Shown here: in pieces, positions 7,372-15,853 of the stretch
Numbering within the stretch: the first letter of the stretch is position 1
Layout: the number at the start of each line of letters is the position of its first letter
NCBI GenBank assembly: GCA_900546645.1
Contig: URDR01000021.1
Location: 1-39,025, forward strand
DNA: 39,025 nucleotides
Direction: 5' to 3'
DNA from: an uncultured Bacteroides sp.
GTDB taxonomy: Bacteria; Bacteroidota; Bacteroidia; Bacteroidales; Bacteroidaceae
Program-made: the position numbers and the translations under genes
Notes under the pieces: model-generated
Told to the model about the DNA's origin: nothing
The model's input: only the letters and a program-made list of their open reading frames with translations
Database searches by the model: none

Positions 7372-9999
7372 CTACTTTCCCCTTACAATCCGCTTAATAT
7401 CATTCAGCTTATTCAGTGCCTCCAGAGGAGTCAGATTATTCACATCCAAATTCAAGATTTCATCACGAATCTGACAAAGCACAGGGTCGTCTAATTGGAA
7501 GAAGCTCAACTGTACCCCATTGCCCGCCTGTTGCTTTGAAGGGGCAGCCTTATGCCCCGATGAAATTCCTTCCTGCCGGTTCTCGGCTTCAAGCTGACGG
7601 AGTATTTCATCTGCACGCTTCACAATGGTTTTCGGCATACCTGCCATCTTTGCCACATGAATACCAAACGAGTGCTCACTTCCTCCCCGTTCCAGTTTTC
7701 TCAAGAAGATTACTTTATTATCAACCTCTTTTACTGAAACATTATAGTTCTTGATACGGGAGAATTGCTCCTCCATATCGTTCAGCTCATGGTAATGGGT
7801 AGCAAAAAGTGTACGCGCACGGGCTTTCTTATGCTCATGGATATGCTCTACAATCGCCCAAGCAATGGAAATTCCATCATAAGTAGATGTTCCACGTCCT
7901 AACTCATCAAACAGCACCAGACTACGCGGTGAAAGGTTATTCAATATATCGGCAGCCTCATTCATTTCAACCATGAAGGTCGATTCACCCACCGAAATAT
8001 TATCGCTTGCCCCTACTCGGGTAAAAATCTTGTCAACCAGTCCGATGCGCGCACTCTCTGCCGGAACAAAACACCCTACTTGAGCCAACAAGGTAATCAG
8101 GGCTGTCTGCCGGAGCAAAGCCGACTTACCAGCCATATTCGGACCGGTAATGATAATAATCTGCTGTTCTTCCGTATCCAGATAGACATCATTGGCGATA
8201 TAACGTTCGCCCAGCGGAAGCTGCTTTTCAATGACCGGATGACGCCCCTGACGGATATCCATCACGTCATCGTCGGCTACCACCGGACGGATGTATTTAT
8301 TGGCCCTTGCCACATTGGCAAACGACAACAGACAATCTAAGCGAGCTATCTGGGTCGCATTAATCTGAATAGCAGGAATAAAATCAGAAAGTGCCAGGAC
8401 CAAGTCGTTATACAACCGTGTTTCAAGCACTAAAATCTTTTCTTCCGCACCTAAAATCTTTTCCTCGTATTCTTTCAATTCCTGGGTGATATAACGCTCG
8501 GCATTCACCAGCGTCTGCTTGCGGATCCATTCGGCAGGCACCTTGTCTTTGTGCGCATTGCGCACTTCAATGTAATAACCGAATACATTGTTGTAAGCAA
8601 TCTTCAAGCTCGGTATGCCGGTCATTTCGCTTTCGCGCTGCTGAATCTGCAACAAATAGTCTTTTCCAGAGTAAGCAATCCGGCGTAATTCGTCCAGTTC
8701 ATCACTCACCCCTTCGGCTATCACACCGCCTTTATTAATCAGCAGCGGAGGGTCGTTCTTAATTTCCTTCGCAATGCGGTCACGGATTGATGCACACAGA
8801 TTCAGCTGCTCTCCTATCCGGCGCAAGCTTTCATTATCAGCATTCAGACAGGCATTCTTTATCGGCTCAATGGCTTGCAGTGCCACCTTCAGCTGCACCA
8901 CTTCACGAGGAGAAATACGGCCAACGGCCGCCTTTGAGACAATTCGCTCCAAATCACCGATACGATGCAGCTGCTCTTCTATGAAATCTTTAAAATCGGG
9001 TTCACGAAAGAAATACTCTACTACATCCAGCCGCTCATTAATCGGCTTCACATCTTTCAACGGGAATACCAGCCAGCGTTTGAGCAGACGTGCTCCCATC
9101 GGGCTGATAGTATGATCGATTACATCCAAAAGACTGGTACCTCCTTCATTCATACTGGCAATCAGCTCCAGGCTTCGCACCGTAAACTTGTCCAGACGTA
9201 CATAGCGATCTTCTTCGATACGCGAAAGGGAAGTAATATGTCCAATCTGATTATGCTGCGTCATGTCCAGATACTGTAAAATCGCACCCGATGCCACGAT
9301 GCCATTTTTCAGATGCTCTACTCCAAACCCTTTCAGATTCTTGGTTTCGAAGTGCTTTAACAGCCTTTCACGGGCAGACGCCTCAGTAAACACCCAGTCT
9401 TCCAGTTCGAAAGTAAAAAATTTACTTCCGAAATTTCCTTCAAACATGCCACGCTTGCCCCGCTCGAAAAGCACCTCCTTCGGAGCAAAGTTGTTCAGCA
9501 ACTTGTCAACGTAATCAAAAGGTCCTTCGGCAGTCATAAACTCACCGGTAGAAATATCAAGAAAGGCTACCCCACAGGCCGATTTCCCGAAATGAACCGC
9601 TGCAAGGAAATTATTTTCTTTATACGAGAGTACGTTATCGTTTATCGCCACACCGGGAGTTACCAGCTCGGTAATTCCGCGTTTGACCAGTTTTTTAGTG
9701 GCTTTCGGATCTTCCAGCTGGTCGCAAATGGCAACACGGCGTCCGGCTCGTATTAGTTTGGGAAGATACGTATCAAGCGCATGGTGCGGAAAGCCAGCCA
9801 TCTCAACCGTCTTGCTCTGTCCGTTGGCACGCTTGGTCAGTGTAATACCCAAGATTTCGGATGCAGCAACCGCATCTTCTGAATAGGTTTCATAGAAGTC
9901 TCCGCACCGGAAAAGCATGATTGCATCCGGATGTTTCGCCTTCAATTCAAAATACTGTTTCATCATGGGGGTTAACACTACTTCATTATCTTTTGCCAC
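7372..9999 (-). CDS. mutS: DNA mismatch repair protein MutS
   Basis: 875 residues, normal length for MutS. The N-terminal mismatch-recognition domain carries the F-x-E element (F35-Y36-E37 in RCGDFYETY), whose Phe stacks on the mispaired base. The C-terminal ABC-type ATPase has Walker A GPNMAGKS (residues 619-626), the signature region SVGESTFMVEM and Walker B LVLFDELGRGTST, followed by the FATHYHEL switch histidine region. The C-terminal tail (LDVNNLTPLEALNKLNDI) matches the MutS dimerisation tail. The protein finds mismatches after replication and recruits MutL. It is transcribed from a divergent region shared with the flavin reductase gene; a -7 box lies about 125 nt upstream. All catalytic elements are present. 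Confidence 0.97.
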   Translation of the reverse strand: MAKDNEVVLTPMMKQYFELKAKHPDAIMLFRCGDFYETYSEDAVAASEILGITLTKRANGQSKTVEMAGFPHHALDTYLPKLIRAGRRVAICDQLEDPKATKKLVKRGITELVTPGVAINDNVLSYKENNFLAAVHFGKSACGVAFLDISTGEFMTAEGPFDYVDKLLNNFAPKEVLFERGKRGMFEGNFGSKFFTFELEDWVFTEASARERLLKHFETKNLKGFGVEHLKNGIVASGAILQYLDMTQHNQIGHITSLSRIEEDRYVRLDKFTVRSLELIASMNEGGTSLLDVIDHTISPMGARLLKRWLVFPLKDVKPINERLDVVEYFFREPDFKDFIEEQLHRIGDLERIVSKAAVGRISPREVVQLKVALQAIEPIKNACLNADNESLRRIGEQLNLCASIRDRIAKEIKNDPPLLINKGGVIAEGVSDELDELRRIAYSGKDYLLQIQQRESEMTGIPSLKIAYNNVFGYYIEVRNAHKDKVPAEWIRKQTLVNAERYITQELKEYEEKILGAEEKILVLETRLYNDLVLALSDFIPAIQINATQIARLDCLLSFANVARANKYIRPVVADDDVMDIRQGRHPVIEKQLPLGERYIANDVYLDTEEQQIIIITGPNMAGKSALLRQTALITLLAQVGCFVPAESARIGLVDKIFTRVGASDNISVGESTFMVEMNEAADILNNLSPRSLVLFDELGRGTSTYDGISIAWAIVEHIHEHKKARARTLFATHYHELNDMEEQFSRIKNYNVSVKEVDNKVIFLRKLERGGSEHSFGIHVAKMAGMPKTIVKRADEILRQLEAENRQEGISSGHKAAPSKQQAGNGVQLSFFQLDDPVLCQIRDEILNLDVNNLTPLEALNKLNDIKRIVRGK

Positions 10000-10122
10000 A
10001 GCCAGTCCTTTCTTCTTTTAGTTATACTATCCGCCCCATAGCGAAGATTTCATCACAGAGCATATCGGGTTACTCACGGTGTCTTCTATAAAATAAGCGG
10101 AAAACGTTCTATTTTAACAAGG

Positions 10123-10130
10123 CAAAGATA
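10123..10130 (-). promoter_or_regulatory. Bacteroides -7 box for mutS
   Basis: The minus strand reads TATCTTTG, matching TAnnTTTG. No clear -33 TTTG is visible. It implies a leader of roughly 115 nt before the mutS ATG. Confidence 0.5.
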
Positions 10131-10175
10131 CGCTTTTTATAACGATTACCCGACTGCCTTCTCCGGGAAATTTCT

Positions 10176-10183
10176 TAAGTTTG
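10176..10183 (+). promoter_or_regulatory. Bacteroides -7 box for the flavin reductase-like gene
   Basis: TAAGTTTG matches TAnnTTTG. A TTG start codon at 10181 would lie inside this box, so the ATG at 10211 is the better start. Confidence 0.5.
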
Positions 10184-10210
10184 TGGAATAATTCGCTAAA
10201 CAAAAACAAG

Positions 10211-10720
10211 ATGAGAGAAATTCAAGTATCCGAATTAAAGGATAATCTGTTTCATGCCATCGGCACGGAATGGATGTTAGTTACTGCCGGAAATGCAGAA
10301 AAATTTAATATGATGACAGCCAGTTGGGGAGGTACAGGTATTTTATGGGGAAAACCTGTGGCCTTCGTTTTTATCCGTCCCGAACGCTATACGTATGAGT
10401 TTATAGAAAAAGGCGAAACACTTACCCTCAGTTTTCTGGGTGAAGAAAACAAAGCCATTCATAAAGTGTGCGGCTCAAAATCAGGACGTGATACCGATAA
10501 GGTAGCTGAAAGCGGATTAAAACCGTTCACCACCCCCGATGGAAATATTGCTTACGAACAGGCACGTCTGGTATTGGAATGCAAAAAACTATATGCAGAT
10601 ATGATCCGTCCGGAATTATTCCTCGACGCTTCACTCGTTAGCCGATGGTATGGGGAAGGACACGGTAATTTCCACAAGATGTATATTGTGGAAATACAAC
10701 ATGTGTGGGTGAAAGAATAA
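10211..10720 (+). CDS. Flavin reductase-like FMN-binding protein
   Basis: 169 residues from ATG 10211. The frame is open to TTG 10181, but that start overlaps the promoter box. The split-barrel flavin reductase-like fold is suggested by NLFHAIGTEWMLVTAG, then MMTASWGGTGILWGKPVAFVFI, in which the 'TaSWg' region contacts FMN in this family, followed by LSFLGEENKAIHKVCGSKSGR. It is soluble, with no signal peptide. Family members reduce or bind FMN and work as NAD(P)H-dependent flavin reductases or as small redox proteins; the substrate of this branch is unknown. It stands alone, divergent from mutS and convergent with the DUF389 gene, with a shared hairpin terminator. Confidence 0.8.
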   Translation: MREIQVSELKDNLFHAIGTEWMLVTAGNAEKFNMMTASWGGTGILWGKPVAFVFIRPERYTYEFIEKGETLTLSFLGEENKAIHKVCGSKSGRDTDKVAESGLKPFTTPDGNIAYEQARLVLECKKLYADMIRPELFLDASLVSRWYGEGHGNFHKMYIVEIQHVWVKE

Positions 10721-10754
10721 TTCCCTTTGCACAATCCCTTGAAACATTGTATAC

Positions 10755-10808
10755 AAGAGACCTTCTGCCGGTCATGGAAAAACATCCATAACCGGCAGAA
10801 GGTCTCTT
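10755..10808. terminator. Bidirectional hairpin terminator between convergent genes
   Basis: A perfect 18-bp inverted repeat (10755-10772 with 10791-10808) has an 18-nt loop and an AA/TT-flanked stem. It lies between the flavin reductase gene (+) and the DUF389 gene (-), so it can serve both. Confidence 0.85.
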
Positions 10809-10828
10809 TATCAAATCTGTTTAAAGTT

Positions 10829-12187
10829 TTACTCAATTATCAGCCTCAATTTGTCGGTAGCCGTACGCGCCTTCAACCACTCCGCGATTTTCTTCTTTTC
10901 TTGCTCCGAAGGCTGCTTGCGACAACTGACAATGGCAAAAGTTAGTGTATCTATTTGAGCACTATCTACCGCCAGCTGCAAACTCTTTGATACGGAAATG
11001 GTTCTTATTTCCGGAAAAAGGACCTTCATTTCTTGCCCCATTTTCTCATTGACCAAATTCGAACCACTAAATAGGGCTAATGCCTGACAAAGTGAATCTA
11101 GCTCTTCTCTCTGTGATAAAAGCTGCTGCTCACTATTCTTATAAAAGTCCTCCATCACCAGCGACTTGATATTGCTGATGTCCGTCAGTCCGTTATTTCC
11201 TACTCCCTGAAAAACAGTCAGTTTCGTTTTTTCCAAATGATAGGTCGATAATTTCTCGCGCGCGGCAATAATTTGGTTTTCAGGAATTTCTTTTCCCACC
11301 AGAACCACCTTTATTTCACGCTTATCGTACGAAATATCCCGACTCAATACTTGCGATTCGGGAAACTGTAGCTCGGAAGTAATGAAGCGGTTTGCCGCAC
11401 TCTGATAAAAAGTTTCACGAACAATATTATAGGTAAGATAAATAGCCGGACACATCGTGGCAAGTGCAATGGCGATAATATAGTTTTTCACCATCTTTTC
11501 ACGGGCTTTATCTACAAACTCCTTACGCTGAAAATGCATAACCCGTACCCCAATGAAGGTGGCAAGGCTGATAAAGACTGAATTGATGAAATACAAATAA
11601 AAGGCACCCAGAAAATAAAGCAAATTTCCCGTAGCGAGCCCGAATCCTGCCGTACAAAGAGGCGGCATCAAAGCAGTAGCAATGGCAACACCTGGTATTA
11701 CGTTTCCTTTTTCCTTGGTTGACAAAGCAACGATTCCTGCAAGTCCACCCACCAGCGCAATAAATACATCATATATGGTGGGAGAAGTACGTGCCAGCAA
11801 CTCCGACTGGACTTCATCAAGCGGAGTGAAGGAGAAATAAACAGTTGCCGTAGTCACACTAAACAGAGTCGCTACCAGATAGCTTTTCAGCGAACGTTTC
11901 ATCAACTCAAAGTCGTTCAGTCCCACAGAAAGTCCTACCCCCATGATAGGTCCCATCAGCGGAGAAATCAACATGGCTCCAATAATCACTGCCGTAGAGT
12001 TGACATTCAGCCCCAGAGAAGCAATAAAAGTAGCAAAAATAAGAACCCATAGGTTTGTTCCTTTAAACTCTACACCATTGCGAATTGATTCTACGGTGAT
12101 TTGCTCATCCTCTTTGCTGCGGTTTAAATCGAGATATTCATCGAAGAATTTCTTCAGCAAAAATTTTCTGTTCTTTTTTAATTCCAT
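10829..12187 (-). CDS. DUF389 (TIGR00341-type) inner-membrane protein
   Basis: 452 residues. The N-terminal 45 residues are charged. Residues about 45-260 hold six or so hydrophobic segments with the DUF389 hallmarks STAVIIGAMLISPLMGPIMG and NVIPGVAIATALMPPLCTAG. The C-terminal 200 residues form a soluble part (RDISYDKREIKVVLVGKEI, then a helix-rich region ending RTATDKLRLIIE). The function of the family is not established. The gene lies 70 nt after the flippase gene on the same strand and may share its transcript. No signal peptide is visible. Start: ATG at 12187, with a lysine-rich N-terminus and no better downstream candidate before the conserved membrane region. Confidence 0.85.
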   Translation of the reverse strand: MELKKNRKFLLKKFFDEYLDLNRSKEDEQITVESIRNGVEFKGTNLWVLIFATFIASLGLNVNSTAVIIGAMLISPLMGPIMGVGLSVGLNDFELMKRSLKSYLVATLFSVTTATVYFSFTPLDEVQSELLARTSPTIYDVFIALVGGLAGIVALSTKEKGNVIPGVAIATALMPPLCTAGFGLATGNLLYFLGAFYLYFINSVFISLATFIGVRVMHFQRKEFVDKAREKMVKNYIIAIALATMCPAIYLTYNIVRETFYQSAANRFITSELQFPESQVLSRDISYDKREIKVVLVGKEIPENQIIAAREKLSTYHLEKTKLTVFQGVGNNGLTDISNIKSLVMEDFYKNSEQQLLSQREELDSLCQALALFSGSNLVNEKMGQEMKVLFPEIRTISVSKSLQLAVDSAQIDTLTFAIVSCRKQPSEQEKKKIAEWLKARTATDKLRLIIE

Positions 12188-12257
12188 ACATTCCTGTTTT
12201 TATCGTACGCTTTTTTCAATATGTACTCACTCATACGGCATTGAGAACACTACTCTT

Positions 12258-13748
12258 CTATTTCACAAACCGGTTAATTACCGGAATGCTTTTCAAAGGT
12301 AAGTCTCTCTTTATAATAAAAGCAACAAAAATCAAGATTAACAGCGTATGATAAAGCAAACGCAAGATTACATGCTGCACGCTGACTACCTCGGAAAGAA
12401 CAAACAGTACAGCTGCCAGAACCAAATAGACAGCCATGTCTTTCAACGGATAAATTACCGGATATTTCTTCTGCCCGATGACATACGAAAGCAATGTAAT
12501 CGCTCCATATCCTGCGACTGATGCCCATGCCGAAGCTATGTAACCATAAAGGGGAACCAGCCACACATTTAATGCCAGAATCACAGTACAACCGATGAGC
12601 GAGAAGTAAGCTCCCCAATGGGTTTCATCGGTCAGTTTATACCAAAATGAAAGATTGAAATAAATACCCTTAAAGATTTCGGCACCCATCACAATAGCTA
12701 CCACACTTAATCCTTCCCAATAATCACGCGCCACCATGAATCTCAGCAGATCCATGTAGCCCATAACGGTCAGAAAGGCCAAAAGAGAAAAAATGAAGAA
12801 GTATTTCATGGCAGCCGCATAGACTTTACGGTTGTCGGCATCTTTATTTTTGCCGAACACAAACGGCTCATAAGCATAACGGAAAGCCTGGGTAAACATC
12901 GCCATCACAAGCGCCACTTTACTGGTTGCACTGTATATACCCAGCTGTACCAAACCTTCCTGACGGTCATCGAACAGAAACGGATAAATCATCTTATCAA
13001 CCGTCTGGTTCAGGATACCAACTAAGCCGAATATCAAAATCGGAAAGGAATAAGCCACCATCCGCTTGATAAGCTGCCAGTCGGCACGATAAGAAAATCC
13101 CCTCAGTTCAGGAATAAAGAAGAACAGCTGGATAACAGACATAATCAGATTTGAAACAAAAATATACCCCACCTGATAATCCGGATGATAGAACCAAGAA
13201 ACTGTTTCGGGAGCATGTACGTAAAGCCACGGACAAAGCAACAGGAAAAAGAGATTCAGACCGATGTTTCCAACGATGTTCAACATCTTGATTGCCGCAA
13301 ACTTTATCGGACGCTTCTTGTAACGCAAATAGGAAAAAGGTACACATTGAAACGAATCAAGCGCCACCACCAGTATCATCATGCCCACATAGTCTGCATG
13401 GTCAGGGTATTCCAGGAAGGAAGCAATGGGATGAAGGAAAGTCATTCCCAAAATGACAAACAGAAGCGAAAGTCCTCCCACAAACAGAAGGGTATTGGTA
13501 TATACTTTCTCCGGATTTTCGTCCGACTTATTGGCAAACCGGAAAAAGCCGGTTTCCATGCCGAAGGTAAGCAGTACCAAGATTAACGCAGTATAAGCAT
13601 AGACATTAGAAACGACACCGTATCCTCCGGAATAGGCCGGAAGAACTGCCGTATAAAGAGGAACAAGCAAGTAGTTCAAAAAACGCCCTACAATACTGCT
13701 CATTCCGTAGATAGCGGTATCTTTAGCCAAAGATTTCAGTTCAGCCAT
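12258..13748 (-). CDS. Polysaccharide flippase, MOP/Wzx-type (oligosaccharide exporter)
   Basis: 496 residues with about 14 hydrophobic helices. The N-terminus, AKDTAIYGMSSIVGRFLNYL, is typical of the polysaccharide transporter (PST) branch of the MOP superfamily, which flips lipid-linked glycans across the inner membrane. MATE antiporters belong to the same superfamily but lack this N-terminus. No glycosyltransferase genes are adjacent, so it is not part of a visible capsule locus. It lies downstream of ruvB with an 88-nt spacer that contains an AT-rich hairpin, and upstream of the DUF389 gene. I recall a flippase gene beside ruvB in other Bacteroides, so its partner pathway may be encoded elsewhere. 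The specific substrate is unknown. Confidence 0.85.
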   Translation of the reverse strand: MAELKSLAKDTAIYGMSSIVGRFLNYLLVPLYTAVLPAYSGGYGVVSNVYAYTALILVLLTFGMETGFFRFANKSDENPEKVYTNTLLFVGGLSLLFVILGMTFLHPIASFLEYPDHADYVGMMILVVALDSFQCVPFSYLRYKKRPIKFAAIKMLNIVGNIGLNLFFLLLCPWLYVHAPETVSWFYHPDYQVGYIFVSNLIMSVIQLFFFIPELRGFSYRADWQLIKRMVAYSFPILIFGLVGILNQTVDKMIYPFLFDDRQEGLVQLGIYSATSKVALVMAMFTQAFRYAYEPFVFGKNKDADNRKVYAAAMKYFFIFSLLAFLTVMGYMDLLRFMVARDYWEGLSVVAIVMGAEIFKGIYFNLSFWYKLTDETHWGAYFSLIGCTVILALNVWLVPLYGYIASAWASVAGYGAITLLSYVIGQKKYPVIYPLKDMAVYLVLAAVLFVLSEVVSVQHVILRLLYHTLLILIFVAFIIKRDLPLKSIPVINRFVK

Positions 13749-13782
13749 GTAATTTGAGTTTATAAGTTAATACGTTTTTTTG

Positions 13783-13821
13783 AGTTCTTAAGTTTGCAAG
13801 CCAATTTTCAACTTAAGAACT
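13783..13821. repeat. AT-rich palindrome with AGTTCTTAAGTT arms
   Basis: AGTTCTTAAGTT (13783-13794) pairs perfectly with AACTTAAGAACT (13810-13821), 15-nt loop. A T7 run and GAG precede it, and ACTCAAAAAC follows, which can extend the pairing. A related sequence lies in the hemD-rnpA spacer. It may act as a terminator or processing site between ruvB and the flippase gene. Confidence 0.65.
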
Positions 13822-13836
13822 TACAAACTCAAAAAC

Positions 13837-14862
13837 TTATTCAAATAAAGTCTTATTGCTGCTGTAAAGACTCCTTCCCAAATGCTTGTAAGCCAGTTCG
13901 GTCACCTCACGCCCGCGGGGAGTGCGTTTCAAAAAGCCTTCCTTGATGAGGAAAGGCTCATAAACTTCCTCCAGCGTACCGGGGTCTTCACCTAACGCTG
14001 TTGCAATGGTGGTCAGCCCTACAGGTCCTCCCTTAAATTTATCAATAATGGTACAAAGTATCTTATTGTCTATTTCATCCAGTCCATAGCGGTCTATATT
14101 CAAAGCCTCAAGAGCATAACGGGCTATCTCTACATTAATACGTCCTGACCCTTTCACTTGAGCAAAATCGCGCACACGACGAAGCAGCGCATTGGCTATA
14201 CGGGGCGTACCCCGACTACGGGAAGCGATTTCACCTGCCGCATCTACATCGCAAGGCACATTTAATATTTTAGCAGAGCGAAGAATAATGCGCGATAATA
14301 CAGTATCATCATAATACTCCAGATGTAAATTGATTCCGAAACGGGCACGCAACGGAGCAGTCAACAGCCCGCTTCGAGTTGTAGCTCCAACCAAGGTAAA
14401 GGGGTTCAAGTCTATCTGTATGCTCCGTGCCGACGGACCTTTATCTATCATAATATCGATGCGGTAATCCTCCATCGCTGAATATAGATATTCCTCTACC
14501 ACAGGACTCAAGCGATGAATTTCATCAATAAACAAGACATCATTCGGCTCAAGGCTGGTCAATACTCCTGCCAAATCGCCCGGCTTGTCAAGTACCGGAC
14601 CAGAAGTGACTTTAAATCCTACTCCCAACTCATTGGCAATGATGTTACTCAGAGTGGTTTTACCCAATCCAGGAGGTCCATGAAGCAACACATGGTCAAG
14701 CGCCTCCGCACGTAAACGCGCTGCCTTTACGAAAATACGCAAGTTATCTACCACTTTATCCTGTCCGCTGAAATCTTCAAACTGAAGCGGACGAAGCGCA
14801 TTTTCAAAGTCACGTTCCTTACTGGTCGGCTTATAGTCACGTATGTCAAACTGTTCTTCCAT
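13837..14862 (-). CDS. ruvB: Holliday junction branch-migration ATPase RuvB
   Basis: 341 residues if started at the second ATG of the ATGATG pair (MEEQFDIRDY). The frame extends to 14889, but the extra residues (MNNLYFCDM) do not look like the family. Domains: AAA+ core with Walker A GPPGLGKTT, Walker B LFIDEIHRL, sensor 1 (VGATTRSGLL) and arginine-finger region (RARFGINLHLEYY), then the lid and the winged-helix DNA-binding domain ending in PFLIKEGFLKRTPRGREVTE. RuvB hexamers drive branch migration together with RuvA, and RuvC resolves the junction; ruvA and ruvC are not in this window. A -7 box ends only a few bases before the ATG, so the message may have almost no leader. Confidence 0.96.
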   Translation of the reverse strand: MEEQFDIRDYKPTSKERDFENALRPLQFEDFSGQDKVVDNLRIFVKAARLRAEALDHVLLHGPPGLGKTTLSNIIANELGVGFKVTSGPVLDKPGDLAGVLTSLEPNDVLFIDEIHRLSPVVEEYLYSAMEDYRIDIMIDKGPSARSIQIDLNPFTLVGATTRSGLLTAPLRARFGINLHLEYYDDTVLSRIILRSAKILNVPCDVDAAGEIASRSRGTPRIANALLRRVRDFAQVKGSGRINVEIARYALEALNIDRYGLDEIDNKILCTIIDKFKGGPVGLTTIATALGEDPGTLEEVYEPFLIKEGFLKRTPRGREVTELAYKHLGRSLYSSNKTLFE

Positions 14863-14869
14863 CATATCA

Positions 14870-14877
14870 CAAAAGTA
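14870..14877 (-). promoter_or_regulatory. -7 box directly upstream of ruvB
   Basis: The minus strand reads TACTTTTG (TAnnTTTG). Transcription starting 5-8 nt later would begin at or next to the ruvB ATG pair, giving a leaderless or nearly leaderless mRNA if this box is used. No -33 element was identified. Confidence 0.4.
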
Positions 14878-14939
14878 CAAATTATTCATGAAGAATAGGG
14901 AATGAGAAGTTTAATTATTCATCCTTCACGTAAAAAGAC

Positions 14940-14947
14940 TATCTTTG
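14940..14947 (+). promoter_or_regulatory. -7 box for the EFR1-mnmA pair
   Basis: TATCTTTG matches TAnnTTTG, 31 nt before the EFR1 ATG. No clear -33 TTTG is seen. Confidence 0.5.
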
Positions 14948-14978
14948 CTTTCATGAATCATGAATTTTACATTGACTT

Positions 14979-15827
14979 ATGAAAGAATATGACGCTACCC
15001 ACCTCGTCTTTTTCTCTCCTACCCATACATCTGCTAAAATAGCACGGGCTGTAGGCGATGGTATTGGAATGGGACGACGGATGGAAACAGATTTAACTTT
15101 AGATGAATCTGCCGATCCCATTGAAATAACAAATGCATTGACCGTAATAGCTGCACCGGTTTACGGAGGGCGGGTTGCTCCTGCTGCCTTGAAACGCCTC
15201 AAAAGGCTGAAAGGAAATAATGCACCGGCTATCTTGATAGCTGTTTACGGCAACCGGGATTATGAAGATGCATTGATTGAATTACGAGATACAGCTGTAG
15301 AGCTCGGATTTACTCCTTTATCAGCCGGAGCTTTCATCGGAGAACACAGCTATAGCACAACAAACATGCCGATAGCTGCAGGACGCCCTGATGCTTCCGA
15401 CCTGCAGATTGCTTTTCAGTTCGGACAAGACAGCCTGAAAAAACTGAAAGAAAAAACCACAATTACTTCACCCGAATTGCAGGCTATCTGCAAGCTAAAG
15501 TCTTTGGATGATAAATTGTCTATCCTGCTCAGTTCTTTTTTCATAAAAGGAACCTCCCCCTATAAAATCATTCAGGCAGGAAAGCCGGCTTGTCCGGTTT
15601 GCACCGAAACTTGTTTCGTGTGCGGCGAATGCGTGGAAGTATGTCCTACTCATGCCATTTCCATCAGCAAAGACGGTTCACAAATAGAAACCGATATAAA
15701 CCGCTGTATAAAATGCTGCGCCTGTGTAAAAGAATGTCCGAATGAGGCACGTGTCTTCCATACACCATTTGCGGCTATCCTACATGAAAAGTTTAATACC
15801 CGACGTGAACCCGAATTATTCTTTTAA
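14979..15827 (+). CDS. EFR1-type flavodoxin/ferredoxin fusion protein
   Basis: 282 residues, soluble. The N-terminal 160 residues are flavodoxin-like: LVFFSPTHTSAKIARAV is the FMN phosphate-binding loop and VIAAPVYGGRVAP a second FMN loop. The C-terminal 80 residues are a two-cluster ferredoxin with two CxxCxxCxxxCP motifs (CFVCGECVEVCP and CIKCCACVKECP), enough for two [4Fe-4S] clusters. This layout is the EFR1 family of electron-transfer proteins, common in anaerobes; the physiological partner is unknown. mnmA follows after 26 nt on the same strand and is probably co-transcribed. Confidence 0.85.
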   Translation: MKEYDATHLVFFSPTHTSAKIARAVGDGIGMGRRMETDLTLDESADPIEITNALTVIAAPVYGGRVAPAALKRLKRLKGNNAPAILIAVYGNRDYEDALIELRDTAVELGFTPLSAGAFIGEHSYSTTNMPIAAGRPDASDLQIAFQFGQDSLKKLKEKTTITSPELQAICKLKSLDDKLSILLSSFFIKGTSPYKIIQAGKPACPVCTETCFVCGECVEVCPTHAISISKDGSQIETDINRCIKCCACVKECPNEARVFHTPFAAILHEKFNTRREPELFF

Positions 15828-15853
15828 TCAATCGATATATAATATATAAAAGT

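Noticed and set aside
10181..10210. TTG start extending the flavin reductase gene by 10 residues
   Set aside because: The codon lies inside the TAnnTTTG box and the added residues (MWNNSLNKNK) are not family-like.
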